64,000 bases of DNA, from NCBI RefSeq assembly GCF_025210605.1, contig NZ_JAOARI010000032.1:62001-126000 (forward strand), read 5' to 3'. This document shows, in pieces, positions 1 through 8,424 of the stretch; position 1 is the stretch's first letter, and each line of letters starts with the position of its first letter. The translations under genes and the position numbers were made by a program. A model generated the notes under the pieces. It saw only the letters and a program-made list of their open reading frames with translations. It was not told the DNA's origin and made no database searches. This DNA comes from Halodesulfovibrio sp. (GTDB taxonomy: Bacteria; Desulfobacterota; Desulfovibrionia; Desulfovibrionales; Desulfovibrionaceae).

Positions 1-7
1 TGGCAGG

Positions 8-370
8 TTATTTATTGTTGAAAAACAATTTACTCATAGAATCAATTGTCATTAGGACAGATTGAACTACAATTTCTAATTCATCGTGGCTAATGTTTTT
101 CCAATGTAAGCCACAGATTATTGTGATGACGTTGTCGGTGTGTGGTTGAATATGTTCCAAGACTTTTTCGACAAGTACATATTCTTTATGGTTCGGTATT
201 GTTGCCATTTGGTTTTGCCGACAGTTGTTGGCATCCAGATAGCTTGTCAGCGTTGCCCCAATATGGGGTTTTTCTCCTCCATAGATTGCGATTGTAATAT
301 CCGAACCCATAGGGATAAAAATAACTTCAATTTGAGAATCTCTTATAGATTGAATCGTTTGCTTAATCAT
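8..370 (-). CDS. LpdD-like (prenylated-flavin chaperone-like) small protein
   Basis: A 120-residue protein that I match from memory to the LpdD-like domain family, small partners of UbiD-type prenylated-flavin decarboxylases such as gallate decarboxylase. Visible family features are the central GGEKPHIGA segment, the PNHKE segment that stands where relatives have PGHxE, and the late CGLHWKNIS segment that resembles the GIHxDNI motif. No UbiD decarboxylase or UbiX prenyltransferase lies in this window, so a partner would have to be elsewhere or beyond the left edge. The ATG at 370 has no strong ribosome-binding site in front of it. Family assignment is moderate; the role is inferred only from the family. 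Confidence 0.6.
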   Translation of the reverse strand: MIKQTIQSIRDSQIEVIFIPMGSDITIAIYGGEKPHIGATLTSYLDANNCRQNQMATIPNHKEYVLVEKVLEHIQPHTDNVITIICGLHWKNISHDELEIVVQSVLMTIDSMSKLFFNNK

Positions 371-511
371 ATGGATTTTGCTTTTAGTAATGATTTTGCA
401 GCTAAGCTTGGCTGAGACTTTGTCGATAGCGTGAGGTTCAAAAACTCCAAGTAAGAAGTTTGTTAACGCTTCGGTAAGCCGTTAAAAAAATGACAGCGAA
501 ACGTATGCATA

Positions 512-547
512 AAAATAGCCCATACGGTGATCGCATGGGCTATTTTG
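512..547 (-). terminator. Rho-independent terminator of the M23 peptidase gene
   Basis: A 12-bp stem, AAAATAGCCCAT pairing with ATGGGCTATTTT around an 11-nt loop. It lies just past the stop of the minus-strand peptidase gene and ends in a T-rich run on that strand. Confidence 0.75.
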
Positions 548-557
548 TGAACAAGGA

Positions 558-1874
558 TTAGTCAAAATTGAGCTTGTCTGTAATGTTATACTGAATCCAA
601 CGGTGATCGAACCATTCAATCGGAGTTACTGGAATACCCGACACGATGACGCCGAAGTGGAGATGATCTCCGCCGGACATGCCAGTTGAACCAGAAATAC
701 CGAGGATGTCGCCTTGGTTTACAACTGATCCGACCGTTGTTCTGATTTCAGTCATATGTGCATACAAAGTTTGTAAGCCGAGTCCGTGGTCTATAATAAC
801 TACGTTTCCGTAGATCCCAAGGTTACCTGCAAAGACAACGGTTCCTTTGTTAGCAGCAGGAATAGGGGATTGTTTACGTGATGCAAGGTCAAGCCCCAAA
901 TGGGTCTGCTGATCTATGACTTCGCCGTTGTACATGTAGCTTCTGCGATCACCAAACCCAGCGCGTGTGGCAGAGTTAGGGAAACGTAAGAATTTACCCT
1001 GCCATAAAATAGAAGAAGAAGTCTGGCGACCTATTTTGACAAGCGAATCACGATTTTTCTTACGGATTTGTCTGTTAACGATGAGGAAACGTTCAAGGTT
1101 CGTCGTTGCTTGCGGAGTGTCTTTGGCAAACGCGGACATTTGAGAGTTAAGGAACCTATCGCTTAATCGAATTTTATCGTGACGGAATTTTCGAGAAAGT
1201 GGATTAATGGAGAATGGCTGGTCATATACGTTGCCAGCAATATCCATTGCGTAAGCTGTAGGATTAAAATCTTTTTTATCTATGCTTTGTGGGAATGCAA
1301 AGAAGCTGATGTATGTTCCATCCGCCTGTTTATACCCAGGAAAGAACATATCGTTTACTTTCACGCCGGAAGTATTGACTGGCTCAGAGATGGTATACGC
1401 GATAACACCGGTGCCACCTTGCCAAATGTTTGGCGGAAGTGATTTTACGGTAATGCTAGGTGGGGTGTTATCCATTCGCATTACAACAATTTTACGTGTG
1501 GTGTTTCCTTTGCCGAATGCAGCTAATGAGGTATCCGTTGCTGTAATCAGCATTTCAAAAGAACCGTCAGAAACGGCTGCATTTGCGAGAGGAACGCTGA
1601 GAGTAATAGATTTTTTTCCTTGTGGAAAATTGGTGGCATATAATGGTATTGTTTTAGAATTCTTGCGAACTGCAATAGATAAATTCTTTAAATTTGATGT
1701 AACATCATGCAAGGATAAAGTGACAGTACTATTTTTATTGACTCGAGCATTCTCTTTATCAACAGCAATTATAGGACCTTGCTGGTCTTTGAACAACAGC
1801 CATCCTAAAATAGCTCCGCTGCAAATAAATGATAAGAATATAATGAAAAAGAAGGTTTTTTTAAGGCTCGCCAT
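558..1874 (-). CDS. Membrane-anchored M23 (LytM) metallopeptidase
   Basis: A probable periplasmic peptidoglycan endopeptidase. One N-terminal transmembrane anchor is followed by beta-rich, Ig-like stretches with repeated DNTPPSI-type segments, and then a C-terminal M23 domain. That domain has the zinc ligands in HLGLD and in HLHFG, and the GSTGMSGGDHLHFG signature. I place the start at ATG 1874 (438 residues) because AAGGGA sits 6 to 8 nt upstream. A TTG six codons earlier would overlap that ribosome-binding site. It could be an active cell-wall hydrolase; both metal motifs look intact. The gene is alone, with its own terminator. Confidence 0.88.
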   Translation of the reverse strand: MASLKKTFFFIIFLSFICSGAILGWLLFKDQQGPIIAVDKENARVNKNSTVTLSLHDVTSNLKNLSIAVRKNSKTIPLYATNFPQGKKSITLSVPLANAAVSDGSFEMLITATDTSLAAFGKGNTTRKIVVMRMDNTPPSITVKSLPPNIWQGGTGVIAYTISEPVNTSGVKVNDMFFPGYKQADGTYISFFAFPQSIDKKDFNPTAYAMDIAGNVYDQPFSINPLSRKFRHDKIRLSDRFLNSQMSAFAKDTPQATTNLERFLIVNRQIRKKNRDSLVKIGRQTSSSILWQGKFLRFPNSATRAGFGDRRSYMYNGEVIDQQTHLGLDLASRKQSPIPAANKGTVVFAGNLGIYGNVVIIDHGLGLQTLYAHMTEIRTTVGSVVNQGDILGISGSTGMSGGDHLHFGVIVSGIPVTPIEWFDHRWIQYNITDKLNFD

Positions 1875-2185
1875 GGGCAGTCCCTTGTACAACGTTAATG
1901 TGGTGGAATAAGATACTATAAAATATTTGACCTAAGACAGGTTTTTTTGCTTGGTGCATTTGCAGCTTTACACGTATGAAAGCGTGCGTCGACTATATGG
2001 TTATTGATAACCCTGACTCAAAAAATAGATTATTTCATGAGAGTTGTGAATATGCCGACGTTGGTGGGCACCTGATGGTCGCACTCAATAAAGTGGAAAA
2101 AAGCACAGCAGCCGATGTGACATTACCCAGATACGCGTAATCTCACAAGTCAAACTATCGACTGCCGTATTAATTGTACGCTTTT
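1875..2185. other. Gene-free stretch between the M23 peptidase and the CBS protein
   Basis: About 310 bases holding the promoter side of the peptidase gene. I see no supported ORF, no strong hairpin and no clear sigma-70 promoter. The downstream end of the CBS gene also lies here without an obvious terminator. Confidence 0.5.
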
Positions 2186-2611
2186 TTATGTATCCAAAGC
2201 ATCCATGAGATCTATGGTCAGACGTAAGAAGTCTGCTTCTGTTATTATCCCAACCAGCCTGTCTTTTTCCACGACAGGTAAACAGCCGTACTTATGGTTG
2301 AGAAGAAGTTCCGCCGCATCACGAAGGCTTGCGTCTGGTGCAACAACAAAGACATCAGTTCGCATTATTTCGGAAACAGGAATTGCGGCTTCTATTTCGT
2401 CTTGAACGTCTTTCTCAACGTCAGCAAGTTTCGACAGCGTTGATGATAAGATGTCTCTGTGTGTTATAATTCCTAAAAAAATATTGCCGCTTTCAACCAC
2501 TGGGATATGGCGAATGCGTGCAAGTTCCATTAAGGATTTAGCCGCCATGAGAGAATCGGACTCTTTGAGCGTGAACAGATTTGTGGACATCAGGTCTTGT
2601 ACATGCAGCAT
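2186..2611 (-). CDS. Two-CBS-domain protein
   Basis: A 141-residue stand-alone pair of CBS domains. The first begins at VQDLMSTNLFTL near residue 4 and runs to HRDIL. The second begins at VSEIMRTDVFVV near residue 79 and runs to GIITEADFLRL. Each repeat ends with the typical GIIT-(H/E)-x-D-(I/F)-L pattern. Such Bateman modules usually bind adenine nucleotides or related ligands and act as energy sensors, but nothing beside it identifies a partner. The start is ATG 2611, with GGAG a few bases upstream. It is monocistronic, divergent from pcm. Confidence 0.88.
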   Translation of the reverse strand: MLHVQDLMSTNLFTLKESDSLMAAKSLMELARIRHIPVVESGNIFLGIITHRDILSSTLSKLADVEKDVQDEIEAAIPVSEIMRTDVFVVAPDASLRDAAELLLNHKYGCLPVVEKDRLVGIITEADFLRLTIDLMDALDT

Positions 2612-2792
2612 AGTGTTCTCCGTTTTTTCAAAATTTTCACAATGTTCATATGGTGTTGCAGAGTATTAAACCGTCGTATGACGGTTGACTTGTGCAGAAA
2701 AATCTGCTTCTCAAACCAAACAGATATGGTATTTAGTGTAACGTTTGGTTGTTTTTCTGACCATGACTATTTCACGTTAAAGGAATCTTATT

Positions 2793-3437
2793 TTGCCGTA
2801 CGACTTAAAGCGTAACAGAGAGAGGATGGTTCGCGAGCAACTTGAAAAGCGAAACATCACTGACCAAAACGTGCTGCGGGCTATGCGTACCGTTCCACGG
2901 CATAAGTTTGTGCAGGATGCCATGAGGCTTAATGCATATGACGATAATGCGTTGCCTATCGGGTATGGGCAGACTATCTCTCAACCTTATATTGTAGGGC
3001 TTATGTCTGAAGCGCTTGAGGCAACAGAAGGAATGAGTGTGCTTGAAATTGGCACTGGTTCCGGCTATCAAGCTGCTGTACTTCACGCGATGGGGCTTCA
3101 TGTCTACTCTGTAGAGCGAATTAAGGAATTGCATACAGCAGCAATTACCCTTTTCGCTGAGCTGGGGTACACCTCAACGCAATTTAAACTTGATGACGGT
3201 ACGTTAGGGTGGCCGGAGAAGGCTCCGTTTGACCGTATTATTGTGACAGCCGGAGGGCCGGAAATACCGAAGCCGCTTGTTGACCAGTTGGCTGACCCCG
3301 GAGTTCTTGTTTTACCGGTTGGACGGGCAAAGCGAACACAGCAGCTTGTGCGAATCCGAAAAAATAACGGTGACATCACGTTAGAAAAGCTTGGCAGCGT
3401 TGCCTTTGTTGATCTTGTTGGTGCACACGGATGGTAA
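2793..3437 (+). CDS. pcm: Protein-L-isoaspartate O-methyltransferase
   Basis: This enzyme uses S-adenosylmethionine (SAM) to methylate L-isoaspartyl residues in aged proteins and so start their repair. The 214-residue protein carries the [14 protein letters not shown] motif and the SAM-binding [15 protein letters not shown] motif, with the family's usual length. The start is TTG 2793, preceded by AAAGGA at a spacing of about 9; an in-frame ATG lies 33 bases downstream. A YqaA-type membrane protein follows after 4 bases and is probably cotranscribed. Confidence 0.95.
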   Translation: MPYDLKRNRERMVREQLEKRNITDQNVLRAMRTVPRHKFVQDAMRLNAYDDNALPIGYGQTISQPYIVGLMSEALEATEGMSVLEIGTGSGYQAAVLHAMGLHVYSVERIKELHTAAITLFAELGYTSTQFKLDDGTLGWPEKAPFDRIIVTAGGPEIPKPLVDQLADPGVLVLPVGRAKRTQQLVRIRKNNGDITLEKLGSVAFVDLVGAHGW

Positions 3438-3441
3438 TTGA

Positions 3442-4026
3442 ATGAAAATGATGGCTAGGTTGATGGACTGGGTTTCCAGATCTGCAATATCTCCTAAAGC
3501 AAAGTGGACATTAGCTTTTATAGCGTTTACCGAGTCCATAATTGTTCCGCTTCCTCCAGATCTGCTTTTAATTCCAATGGCGCTTACACAGCGCAAAAAA
3601 GCTTTTTATTTTGCAACAATCTGTACCATATTTTCTGTACTGGGTGGAGCGGTAGGCTACTATATAGGCTATCATTTCATGGATTACGTAGGCATGCCGA
3701 TAGTTCGCTTTTATCACCTGTCGGATGAATATGTTCGCATTAAAGAATGGTACGACACATACAACGCATGGGCAGTAGCAGCAGCGGGGCTTACGCCAAT
3801 TCCCTACAAGCTTTGTACGCTTTCTGCTGGTGCTTTTAAGGTTCATTTCGGCATATTTATGATTGCGTCAGTGTTCAGCCGCAGTTTGCGATTCTTCGCC
3901 ATTGCAGCCTTAATTTACGTGTTTGGCGAGCGCGCCCGATATTTTTTAGAGAAACGGTTTGATCTGGTCTTGATTGTAACTTTGGTACTCGGAATAGCCG
4001 GTTTTCTCGTAATAAAATTGTTATAA
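3442..4026 (+). CDS. YqaA/DedA-related inner-membrane protein
   Basis: A 194-residue polytopic membrane protein of the SNARE-associated/DedA superfamily, YqaA type. Visible signs are an early amphipathic and membrane segment with TESIIVPLPPDLLLIP, the glycine-rich LGGAVGYYIGY segment, the TPIPYKLCTLSAG re-entrant loop typical of the family, and a C-terminal hydrophobic helix. Family members are thought to act as lipid or small-ion transporters in envelope homeostasis; the substrate here is unknown. It sits 4 bases after pcm. No classic ribosome-binding site is apparent, so translation may be coupled. Confidence 0.85.
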   Translation: MKMMARLMDWVSRSAISPKAKWTLAFIAFTESIIVPLPPDLLLIPMALTQRKKAFYFATICTIFSVLGGAVGYYIGYHFMDYVGMPIVRFYHLSDEYVRIKEWYDTYNAWAVAAAGLTPIPYKLCTLSAGAFKVHFGIFMIASVFSRSLRFFAIAALIYVFGERARYFLEKRFDLVLIVTLVLGIAGFLVIKLL

Positions 4027-4104
4027 TGACATATTGGTCTGCCCGATAGCTTGACTGATTGAGTAGACTGCTTATGTAGTCATTAAATATAAGGAGTTAC
4101 AAAC

Positions 4105-5007
4105 ATGTCTTCTTGCAGTGGCTGCTCCTCTTCGAAGGAACTTACTCCGGGGAAAGAGATTCCAGCTAGCCCAAAAAAGAATATTCAGGACGAAATGATT
4201 AACTGTACGCTGGATAAAATCCGTCACAAGTTATTCATTATGAGCGGTAAAGGTGGAGTGGGAAAAAGCTCTGTTACCGTAAACACTGCAACAGCTCTTG
4301 CTGCGAAAGGATTTAAAGTAGGTATTCTGGACGTTGATATTCACGGTCCAAGTATCCCTGGTCTTCTCGGTGTTAAAGATACAGGTCTCGAATCTGATCG
4401 CGGTGGTTTGTTGCATCCGGCTAAAGTTAATGAGAATCTGTATGTTGTGTCTATGGATTCTTTGCTGAAAGATAAAGACACAGCAGTGCTCTGGCGTGGA
4501 CCTAAAAAAACTGCGGCTATTCGACAGTTTGTTTCCGACGTCAACTGGGGTGATCTTGATTTTCTGCTTATCGATTCCCCTCCGGGCACTGGTGATGAGC
4601 ACATGACCGTACTCAAAACTATCCCGGATGCTACCTCTGTTGTTGTTACAACTCCGCAGGAAGTCTCTCTTGCAGACGTTCGTAAGGCTGTTAACTTCCT
4701 TCAGTATGCAAAAGCCAGTGTGCTCGGTGTAGTTGAAAACATGAGCGGTCTTGCATGTCCACACTGTGGTGAAGAAATCGAACTGTTTAAAAAAGGCGGC
4801 GGTAAAAAGCTTGCTGAAAAATATGGTCTCGAATTTCTTGGCGGTATTCCGCTCGATCCAGCTACAGTAGTAGCGGCAGACCGAGGCGTTCCTGTTGTTA
4901 TGCTTGAAGAGGATACTGCTGCAAAACGCGGTTTCCAGAATCTTGCAGATAATATTGTAAAAGCGCTGGACTGTAGTCTCGAATCTGTTTCTTCAGATAA
5001 CTCATAG
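4105..5007 (+). CDS. Mrp/NBP35-type iron-sulfur carrier ATPase
   Basis: A 300-residue P-loop ATPase of the Mrp/ApbC/NBP35 group, which assembles and delivers Fe-S clusters. It has the deviant Walker A motif SGKGGVGKSS near residue 51, the LDVDIHGPSIPGLLG segment, DSPPGTGDEH, and the CPHC pair near residue 214 that bridges a cluster between subunits. The first residues (CSGCSS) add cysteines like the N-terminal motif of NBP35-like proteins. AAGGAG precedes the ATG. A weak TTGACT promoter-like element lies near 4051. The gene ends at a strong terminator. Confidence 0.93.
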   Translation: MSSCSGCSSSKELTPGKEIPASPKKNIQDEMINCTLDKIRHKLFIMSGKGGVGKSSVTVNTATALAAKGFKVGILDVDIHGPSIPGLLGVKDTGLESDRGGLLHPAKVNENLYVVSMDSLLKDKDTAVLWRGPKKTAAIRQFVSDVNWGDLDFLLIDSPPGTGDEHMTVLKTIPDATSVVVTTPQEVSLADVRKAVNFLQYAKASVLGVVENMSGLACPHCGEEIELFKKGGGKKLAEKYGLEFLGGIPLDPATVVAADRGVPVVMLEEDTAAKRGFQNLADNIVKALDCSLESVSSDNS

Positions 5008-5069
5008 CGTTTATCCCAGTATTTACTCGGGATTGGCAGGCATTGAGTTGATTTTTGCCGTGCTATATG

Positions 5070-5103
5070 AAAAAACCATGACGAATTTGTCATGGTTTTT
5101 TTG
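5070..5103 (+). terminator. Terminator after the Mrp gene
   Basis: A 13-bp stem, AAAAAACCATGAC with GTCATGGTTTTTT, around a 6-nt loop and ending in T residues. The A-rich left arm could also let it work on the minus strand. Confidence 0.85.
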
Positions 5104-5241
5104 TAAAATACAAAAAAATACTTCAAATAACTCTAGATGCTATCAATATATTATAATTTGGTGTCTTGGCAGTCTTTGCACCTCGTATGAACTGTGGTAC
5201 ACAGCGTTATCTTGAAAAAACCAGCTAGAGGTAGAGCACAC

Positions 5242-5796
5242 ATGTTTAATTTGGCGAACAAGATTACCATGTTTAGGATTTTGTTGGTTCCGTTTGTAGT
5301 AGTACTACTGTACTTCCCAAGCAAGACCACATGCTTACTTGCATTTTTACTTTTTTCTCTTGCATCGATATCTGATTTAATAGATGGATTCGTTGCACGC
5401 CGTGAAGGCATGGTGACAAGTTTTGGCAAATTTCTTGATCCACTTGCAGATAAGTTGTTGATTTCATCAGTGCTTATTATGCTTGTGGAACTTGGTTGGG
5501 CACCAGCGTGGGTGGTGATTACTATCATCTGTAGAGAACTTATCGTAACAGGGTTACGCGCAATGGCTTCTGATGAAGGCATTGTTATTGCCGCAGATAA
5601 GTACGGTAAAATGAAAACGGTAATGCAAATGCTTGCACTTTCACCTATGATTATTCACTACCCGTTGTTCGGGTATGATGTTGCCGTTGTTGGTGAAATA
5701 CTTCTTTACATTGCACTTATCCTGACGGTATTTTCTGGGGGCAACTATCTTGTTGGCTTCTACAGAAATTGGTTGCAGCAGGACAATAAAAAGTAA
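5242..5796 (+). CDS. pgsA: CDP-diacylglycerol--glycerol-3-phosphate 3-phosphatidyltransferase
   Basis: Makes phosphatidylglycerophosphate, the committed step to phosphatidylglycerol and cardiolipin, at the inner membrane. The CDP-alcohol phosphotransferase signature D-x2-DG-x2-AR-x8-G-x3-D-x3-D is complete, from DLIDGFVAR through FLDPLADK near residues 46 to 71. Several hydrophobic segments surround it. I start at ATG 5242 (184 residues), the usual N-terminus MFNLANKITMFRI; 16 further in-frame codons upstream look untranslated. A small coiled protein follows closely, and the downstream genes have divisome and envelope themes. Confidence 0.93.
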   Translation: MFNLANKITMFRILLVPFVVVLLYFPSKTTCLLAFLLFSLASISDLIDGFVARREGMVTSFGKFLDPLADKLLISSVLIMLVELGWAPAWVVITIICRELIVTGLRAMASDEGIVIAADKYGKMKTVMQMLALSPMIIHYPLFGYDVAVVGEILLYIALILTVFSGGNYLVGFYRNWLQQDNKK

Positions 5797-5862
5797 CATT
5801 TGCTGCTGAGACAATATGGCAAAAAGTACATTCCTTTTATGTCAGACTCGCAAGGAAACTAC

Positions 5863-6135
5863 ATGAAAGAACTTGAAGAATTGAAAAGCAGGTTGCGTAA
5901 TTGCCTGCATACAATTCTTGAGCTGGAACCTGATCTTGATGACATAGAGTTAAGTCATGATTTGCGCGATGAATTCAGTATGTTAAAAATGCTGATTGAG
6001 CGAATCAATGAGATGGAACTGGTTGAAGATGATGTTGTCCGCATCGAATCTGCAACAGCAAACTTTTTAGAAGAGCTGCAGTTCCCTATGTCACATGTAA
6101 AGGTCACTGCTGAAAAGCGACGTTTTTTACAGTAA
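5863..6135 (+). CDS. Small charged coiled-coil protein of unknown function
   Basis: A 90-residue acidic protein, mostly predicted helix with heptad-like leucines (KELEELKSRLRN, LKMLIERINEMEL). I do not recognise a named family. The start at ATG 5863 is chosen because AAGGA lies 6 to 7 bases upstream. In-frame ATG 5839 and TTG 5800 lack such a site. It lies between pgsA and an FtsB-like gene, with 2 bases before the latter, so it probably belongs to that transcript. A cytoplasmic partner of a membrane protein is only a guess. Confidence 0.65.
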   Translation: MKELEELKSRLRNCLHTILELEPDLDDIELSHDLRDEFSMLKMLIERINEMELVEDDVVRIESATANFLEELQFPMSHVKVTAEKRRFLQ

Positions 6136-6137
6136 CT

Positions 6138-6449
6138 ATGTTAGTAAAACGAATTCTGTTGGCGTTATCCGTACTGCTTAACCTTGCCCTTATTACTTAC
6201 TTGTTTGTAGGTGACAATGGGCTTGGGAATTATCAGGCGCTTAAAGCCGATACATACGCTTTTACACAACAGCAAAACAAGCTTGATGAAAAAGCGTATC
6301 AGTTAAGTCATGAAATACGACTGTTGCAGAGCGACTCTGAGTATATTGAGAAAATTATCAGAGCTCGCCTTGGTTTTGTTAAGAGTAACGAGATATTGTA
6401 TATTTTTCCTGATAGCAAAATAAAGATTCCTGTTGGAGTGCGTGAATGA
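6138..6449 (+). CDS. FtsB/DivIC-like septum-formation protein
   Basis: A 103-residue bitopic protein: a short cytoplasmic start, one transmembrane helix (about residues 5 to 24), then a periplasmic coiled coil, and an IIRARLGFVKSNEILYIFP segment. That last stretch is the characteristic end of the FtsB/DivIC family (normally ARxxLGMVxPGExVY). FtsB links FtsQ and FtsL in the divisome. Its 3' end overlaps the next gene by 4 bases (ATGA), indicating translational coupling. Assignment to the septum-formation-initiator family is firm; the specific name is inferred. Confidence 0.8.
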   Translation: MLVKRILLALSVLLNLALITYLFVGDNGLGNYQALKADTYAFTQQQNKLDEKAYQLSHEIRLLQSDSEYIEKIIRARLGFVKSNEILYIFPDSKIKIPVGVRE

Positions 6450-7351
6450 TTCAAGCAAAAATTAAGTGGTATAAGGAAGTGTTGGAACTCGATCCTGGTT
6501 CTAAGGTGTTCTTTCCACTTGCGCGACTCCTTGTAAAAGAAAAGGATCTTATAGAAGCCGTTTCTGTTCTGAAATCAGGTTTAGAACGGCATCCTGAGCA
6601 TTTTGAAGCTCGGCTGCTGTTGCTGAATTGTTTAGAACGGGTTGAAGATTTTGAGCAGATTGATTCAGAACTAGGGGCTCTTGGAGAAATCCTTAAGCGA
6701 TATCCCAAGTTTTGGAAAATTTGGGCAGGGCTGCTTTCTGCGGAACCCGGTTCTCAAGATGCTGCCCTTGCTATGACCTTTCTTGCTGCTGCGTTTGAAG
6801 AAGCTCCAATCACTTGGCGTGATGTTATAGATAGAGGGCTTCAGGCTTGTCTGGAAGAAAACGCTGAAAATTATCTGGCTTGTCGCCCTGAACCGGCAAA
6901 ACAAGCTGCTCCTTCTCCAGAGAGCGTGGCTAGCGAAGAACCTGCGGTAGAAGAGTTTGTGGAAATGGCAGTACCAAGTGCTTCACCGCATGAAACTTCT
7001 CAATTAAAAAGCTTAGCAGAATTGGAAGGTGAGATTCCGCTGATACGCAAACAGGAGACTGCGTTTGACGGCACCATGGAAGGGGGAGAATCCATTTCAG
7101 AGCGCACCTTATCTATGGCGCGTATTTTAGCAGATCAGGGTGATCTGAAAGGGGCTCTTGAGATCTGTGATGAACTCACAGAGCAAGTAACAAGCAGAGA
7201 AGAATTAGAAAAAATTACAGAGCTTCGATCAGATATTCTGGATGCACGAAATAACTCTGCACCAGAAAAGGCTGATACTGCAACAAGCAAAGATAGAATA
7301 GTTCATACGCTTGAAGCGCTTGCAGAACGTTTGGAAGCCCGGGCTTCGTAG
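6446..7351 (+). CDS. TPR-containing protein
   Basis: A 301-residue soluble protein with tetratricopeptide-like helices in the first 150 residues (KVFFPLARLLVKEKDLIEAVSVLKSGLERHPEH-type pattern). A proline/glutamate-rich linker follows, then another TPR-like unit (ARILADQGDLKGALEICDEL). No signal peptide is seen, so it is likely cytoplasmic. It overlaps the FtsB-like gene by 4 bases, and GGAG precedes its ATG. It may scaffold a divisome or envelope complex, but that is inference from position only. Confidence 0.75.
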   Translation: MIQAKIKWYKEVLELDPGSKVFFPLARLLVKEKDLIEAVSVLKSGLERHPEHFEARLLLLNCLERVEDFEQIDSELGALGEILKRYPKFWKIWAGLLSAEPGSQDAALAMTFLAAAFEEAPITWRDVIDRGLQACLEENAENYLACRPEPAKQAAPSPESVASEEPAVEEFVEMAVPSASPHETSQLKSLAELEGEIPLIRKQETAFDGTMEGGESISERTLSMARILADQGDLKGALEICDELTEQVTSREELEKITELRSDILDARNNSAPEKADTATSKDRIVHTLEALAERLEARAS

Positions 7352-7374
7352 TTTTTTAGTTTCAGGAGATTGTA

Positions 7375-8148
7375 TTGCGTTATTCATTGAGATGTGGTGT
7401 TGCGTTGTGCGCGCTGCTGGTGTTGGTAACTGGCTGTAAGCAAAGTGTAAATAATACTTGGCGCGAAACTAAAGGGTATTACAACGCCTATGTGAACACC
7501 CCTGCTGAACTCAAGTTTGATAAAGTAGACGTTATGACAGTCGAGGAAAATTTGGCTGTTATGTACACCCCGATTGGGGAAGAGCTTGAACAGTTTGTGC
7601 GTACGATTGACGCAAAAGATGTTCTTCCAGATATTGCGTGGATTGATAGTACCATGAAGCGCTTTCCGTGGCTTTCAGGTATTGCTGTTGTAAATATTGA
7701 GGGCAAAGTGCTTATGCAGCGTCCAACTGTCAGCATGAAGCCTTTGAATGTTGCACCGCTTCTTGAAGAAGATAAAAATTATGGATTCCGCAAATTACGT
7801 GGCTTTGTAGATGAAACTCCACTTGGCAATGAAGCATATGTAGCTATGCCGTTTTTTGTGGATAATGAAATGCGTGGATTAGTTGTGGCGCATTTTGATG
7901 CTCGCAACCTCGTAGAACTTTCGCCAAATCCAGAAAATCTTGTTGTTATAGCAAATCAAAAAGTGCTGTGGAGTGGAAAATACCAGTTTGAAAAGACTCC
8001 ATTTGCGCAAATTGACTGGAAGCAAATGCTTGGTGAAGACAGCTACGGCGTTTTTGAAGAAAGTGGTACATCATACACTTGGCTTGTTCAGTATATCGGC
8101 AACATCCCAATGGTGTTTGGAACTGCGACAGATCAAGCTGCTAGTTAA
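7375..8148 (+). CDS. Lipoprotein with a Cache-like sensor fold
   Basis: A 257-residue lipoprotein: a signal peptide ending in the lipobox LVTGC, then a region that reads like a PDC/Cache ligand-binding domain. Supporting segments are FPWLSGIAVVNIEGKVLMQRP, then the strand-rich EAYVAMPFFVDNEMRGLVVAHFD. I infer the fold from this alternation; it is not a named family to me. The start is TTG 7375 with AGGAG 7 bases upstream. It closes the pgsA-to-lipoprotein operon. A terminator-like hairpin follows at 8251. Confidence 0.7.
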   Translation: MRYSLRCGVALCALLVLVTGCKQSVNNTWRETKGYYNAYVNTPAELKFDKVDVMTVEENLAVMYTPIGEELEQFVRTIDAKDVLPDIAWIDSTMKRFPWLSGIAVVNIEGKVLMQRPTVSMKPLNVAPLLEEDKNYGFRKLRGFVDETPLGNEAYVAMPFFVDNEMRGLVVAHFDARNLVELSPNPENLVVIANQKVLWSGKYQFEKTPFAQIDWKQMLGEDSYGVFEESGTSYTWLVQYIGNIPMVFGTATDQAAS

Positions 8149-8250
8149 CGCATCTTATTGCATAGATGAATGACTTTACAATAAACAGTTTGACTCTATG
8201 GTGCATTATGCATAGAGCAAACAGCTTCATGAATAATTAGTAAGAAAAGG

Positions 8251-8288
8251 GTACCTGCATTGATTTTTTCAGTGCAGGTACTCGTTTT
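8251..8288 (+). terminator. Terminator downstream of the lipoprotein gene
   Basis: A 9-bp stem, GTACCTGCA with TGCAGGTAC, followed by TCGTTTTAT. It lies about 100 bases after the stop codon and isolates the fbp promoter downstream. Confidence 0.6.
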
Positions 8289-8355
8289 ATGTCAGAAACC
8301 TGCTGGTAGAATATATAAAGTTGGTTCGGACCAGCTGCATTATATTTACGGGTAA

Positions 8356-8383
8356 TTGACAAAACCTAGTTCCATTGTACTAT
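8356..8383 (+). promoter_or_regulatory. Sigma-70-like promoter of fbp
   Basis: TTGACA at 8356-8361 and TACTAT at 8378-8383 with a 16-base spacer: six of six and five of six consensus bases. Transcription would start near 8390, about 35 bases before the fbp ATG. Confidence 0.65.
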
Positions 8384-8406
8384 GAATGAATTAACTTTTA
8401 TTCATA
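8381..8406. promoter_or_regulatory. Inverted repeat over the fbp promoter start region
   Basis: TATGAAT and ATTCATA are separated by 12 bases and overlap the -10 element and the predicted start site. That is a good place for a repressor operator. No regulator is identified. Confidence 0.4.
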
Positions 8407-8424
8407 GATAGTTAGGAGTACACC

